A stretch of DNA of 5,299 nt from Lentisphaerota bacterium (GTDB lineage: Bacteria; Verrucomicrobiota; Kiritimatiellia; JAAZAB01). Shown in pieces: positions 5,105 to 5,299 of this stretch. The stretch spans positions 1 through 5,299 of the forward strand of contig JAIVGW010000305.1 of NCBI GenBank assembly GCA_020201415.1. The letters are read 5' to 3'. Position numbers and translations under genes: made by a program. Position 1 is the first letter of the stretch. The number at the start of each line of letters is the position of its first letter. The notes under the pieces were generated by a model that saw nothing but the letters and a program-made list of their open reading frames with translations, had not been told where the DNA came from and made no database searches.

Positions 5105-5299
5105 ATGAAATTCACTTTTTTGATGGTCGCGGCAGTCATGGTCCTGGGCATCCTACCCGGTCGCACGGTTGAACTACTGCTATGGAATGACGGCCAGACA
5201 GCCCACCAGATCGTCATTCCTGATAAATATCCGACGGAACAACTGGAAAAATCAATCCAACAGGCCGCGGAACTGCTGCGCAAGACGGCGGAGCACAAC
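5105..5299 (+). CDS. exported protein, N-terminus only; DUF4838 / glycoside hydrolase N-domain-like; cut by right edge
   Basis: The frame is open to the end of the window (65 codons). It begins MKFTFLMVAAVMVLGILPG, a signal-peptide-like segment with K2 and a hydrophobic core at about residues 3-17; no clean cleavage motif is evident. After a short spacer comes HQIVIPDKYPTEQLEKS and a helix QQAAELLRKTAEHN. The pattern IVIP followed by an Ala/Glu/Leu helix is typical of the N-terminal beta-alpha domain found in DUF4838 proteins and in some GH20/GH67-type glycoside hydrolases. Lentisphaerota and Planctomycetota often carry many such proteins. The assignment is tentative because the catalytic or main domain is not in the window. 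GGAGG (5095-5099) lies 5 nt before ATG 5105, a strong start. Confidence 0.6.
   Translation, partial: MKFTFLMVAAVMVLGILPGRTVELLLWNDGQTAHQIVIPDKYPTEQLEKSIQQAAELLRKTAEHN

Overview
The window is a compact, GC-rich, fully bacterial chromosomal segment carrying housekeeping and isoprenoid genes, with no mobile elements, CRISPR arrays or rRNA. No gene identifies the organism directly. Four features are compatible with a PVC-group bacterium (Lentisphaerota/Kiritimatiellota/Planctomycetota type): a tRNA-Glu directly before rpsT, a stand-alone DUF116 Cys-rich protein, a bacterial CrtI-type desaturase next to ispH, and the start of a secreted DUF4838-like protein. This placement is an inference from gene content and is weak.

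Layout, left to right. Positions 1-295 (minus strand) hold tRNA-Glu(UUC) with a good sigma70-type promoter, followed 68 bp downstream by the 5' part of rpsT (ribosomal protein S20), which runs off the left edge. Positions 445-1966 (plus strand) hold a tight three-gene cluster. It encodes a 63-aa two-helix membrane protein resembling the LapA/DUF1049 domain, a DHH-family phosphoesterase (NrnA-like) whose C-terminal half looks compressed, and a YjbQ/UPF0047 protein. The DHH and yjbQ genes overlap by 34 nt. Positions 1956-4430 (minus strand) hold a two-gene isoprenoid operon: a CrtI-type carotenoid desaturase, then ispH (last enzyme of the MEP pathway) 9 nt later. The 3' ends of yjbQ and ispH overlap by 11 bp. 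Positions 4527-4973 (plus strand) hold a DUF116 protein, divergent from the desaturase. Positions 5105-5299 (plus strand) hold the N-terminus of an exported protein cut by the right edge.

Functional picture. IspH produces IPP/DMAPP, and a CrtI-type enzyme acts on a C30/C40 polyprenoid made from them, so the minus-strand operon couples precursor supply to pigment or polyene synthesis. No phytoene/squalene synthase gene is visible in the window. The desaturase and DUF116 genes share a short divergent control region. Their predicted -10 boxes overlap there, and a perfect 7-bp inverted repeat flanks both. This is the most notable regulatory feature seen. I found no clearly new multi-gene system. 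The points most worth checking are that control region, the shortened DHHA1 part of the DHH protein, and the DUF116 gene.
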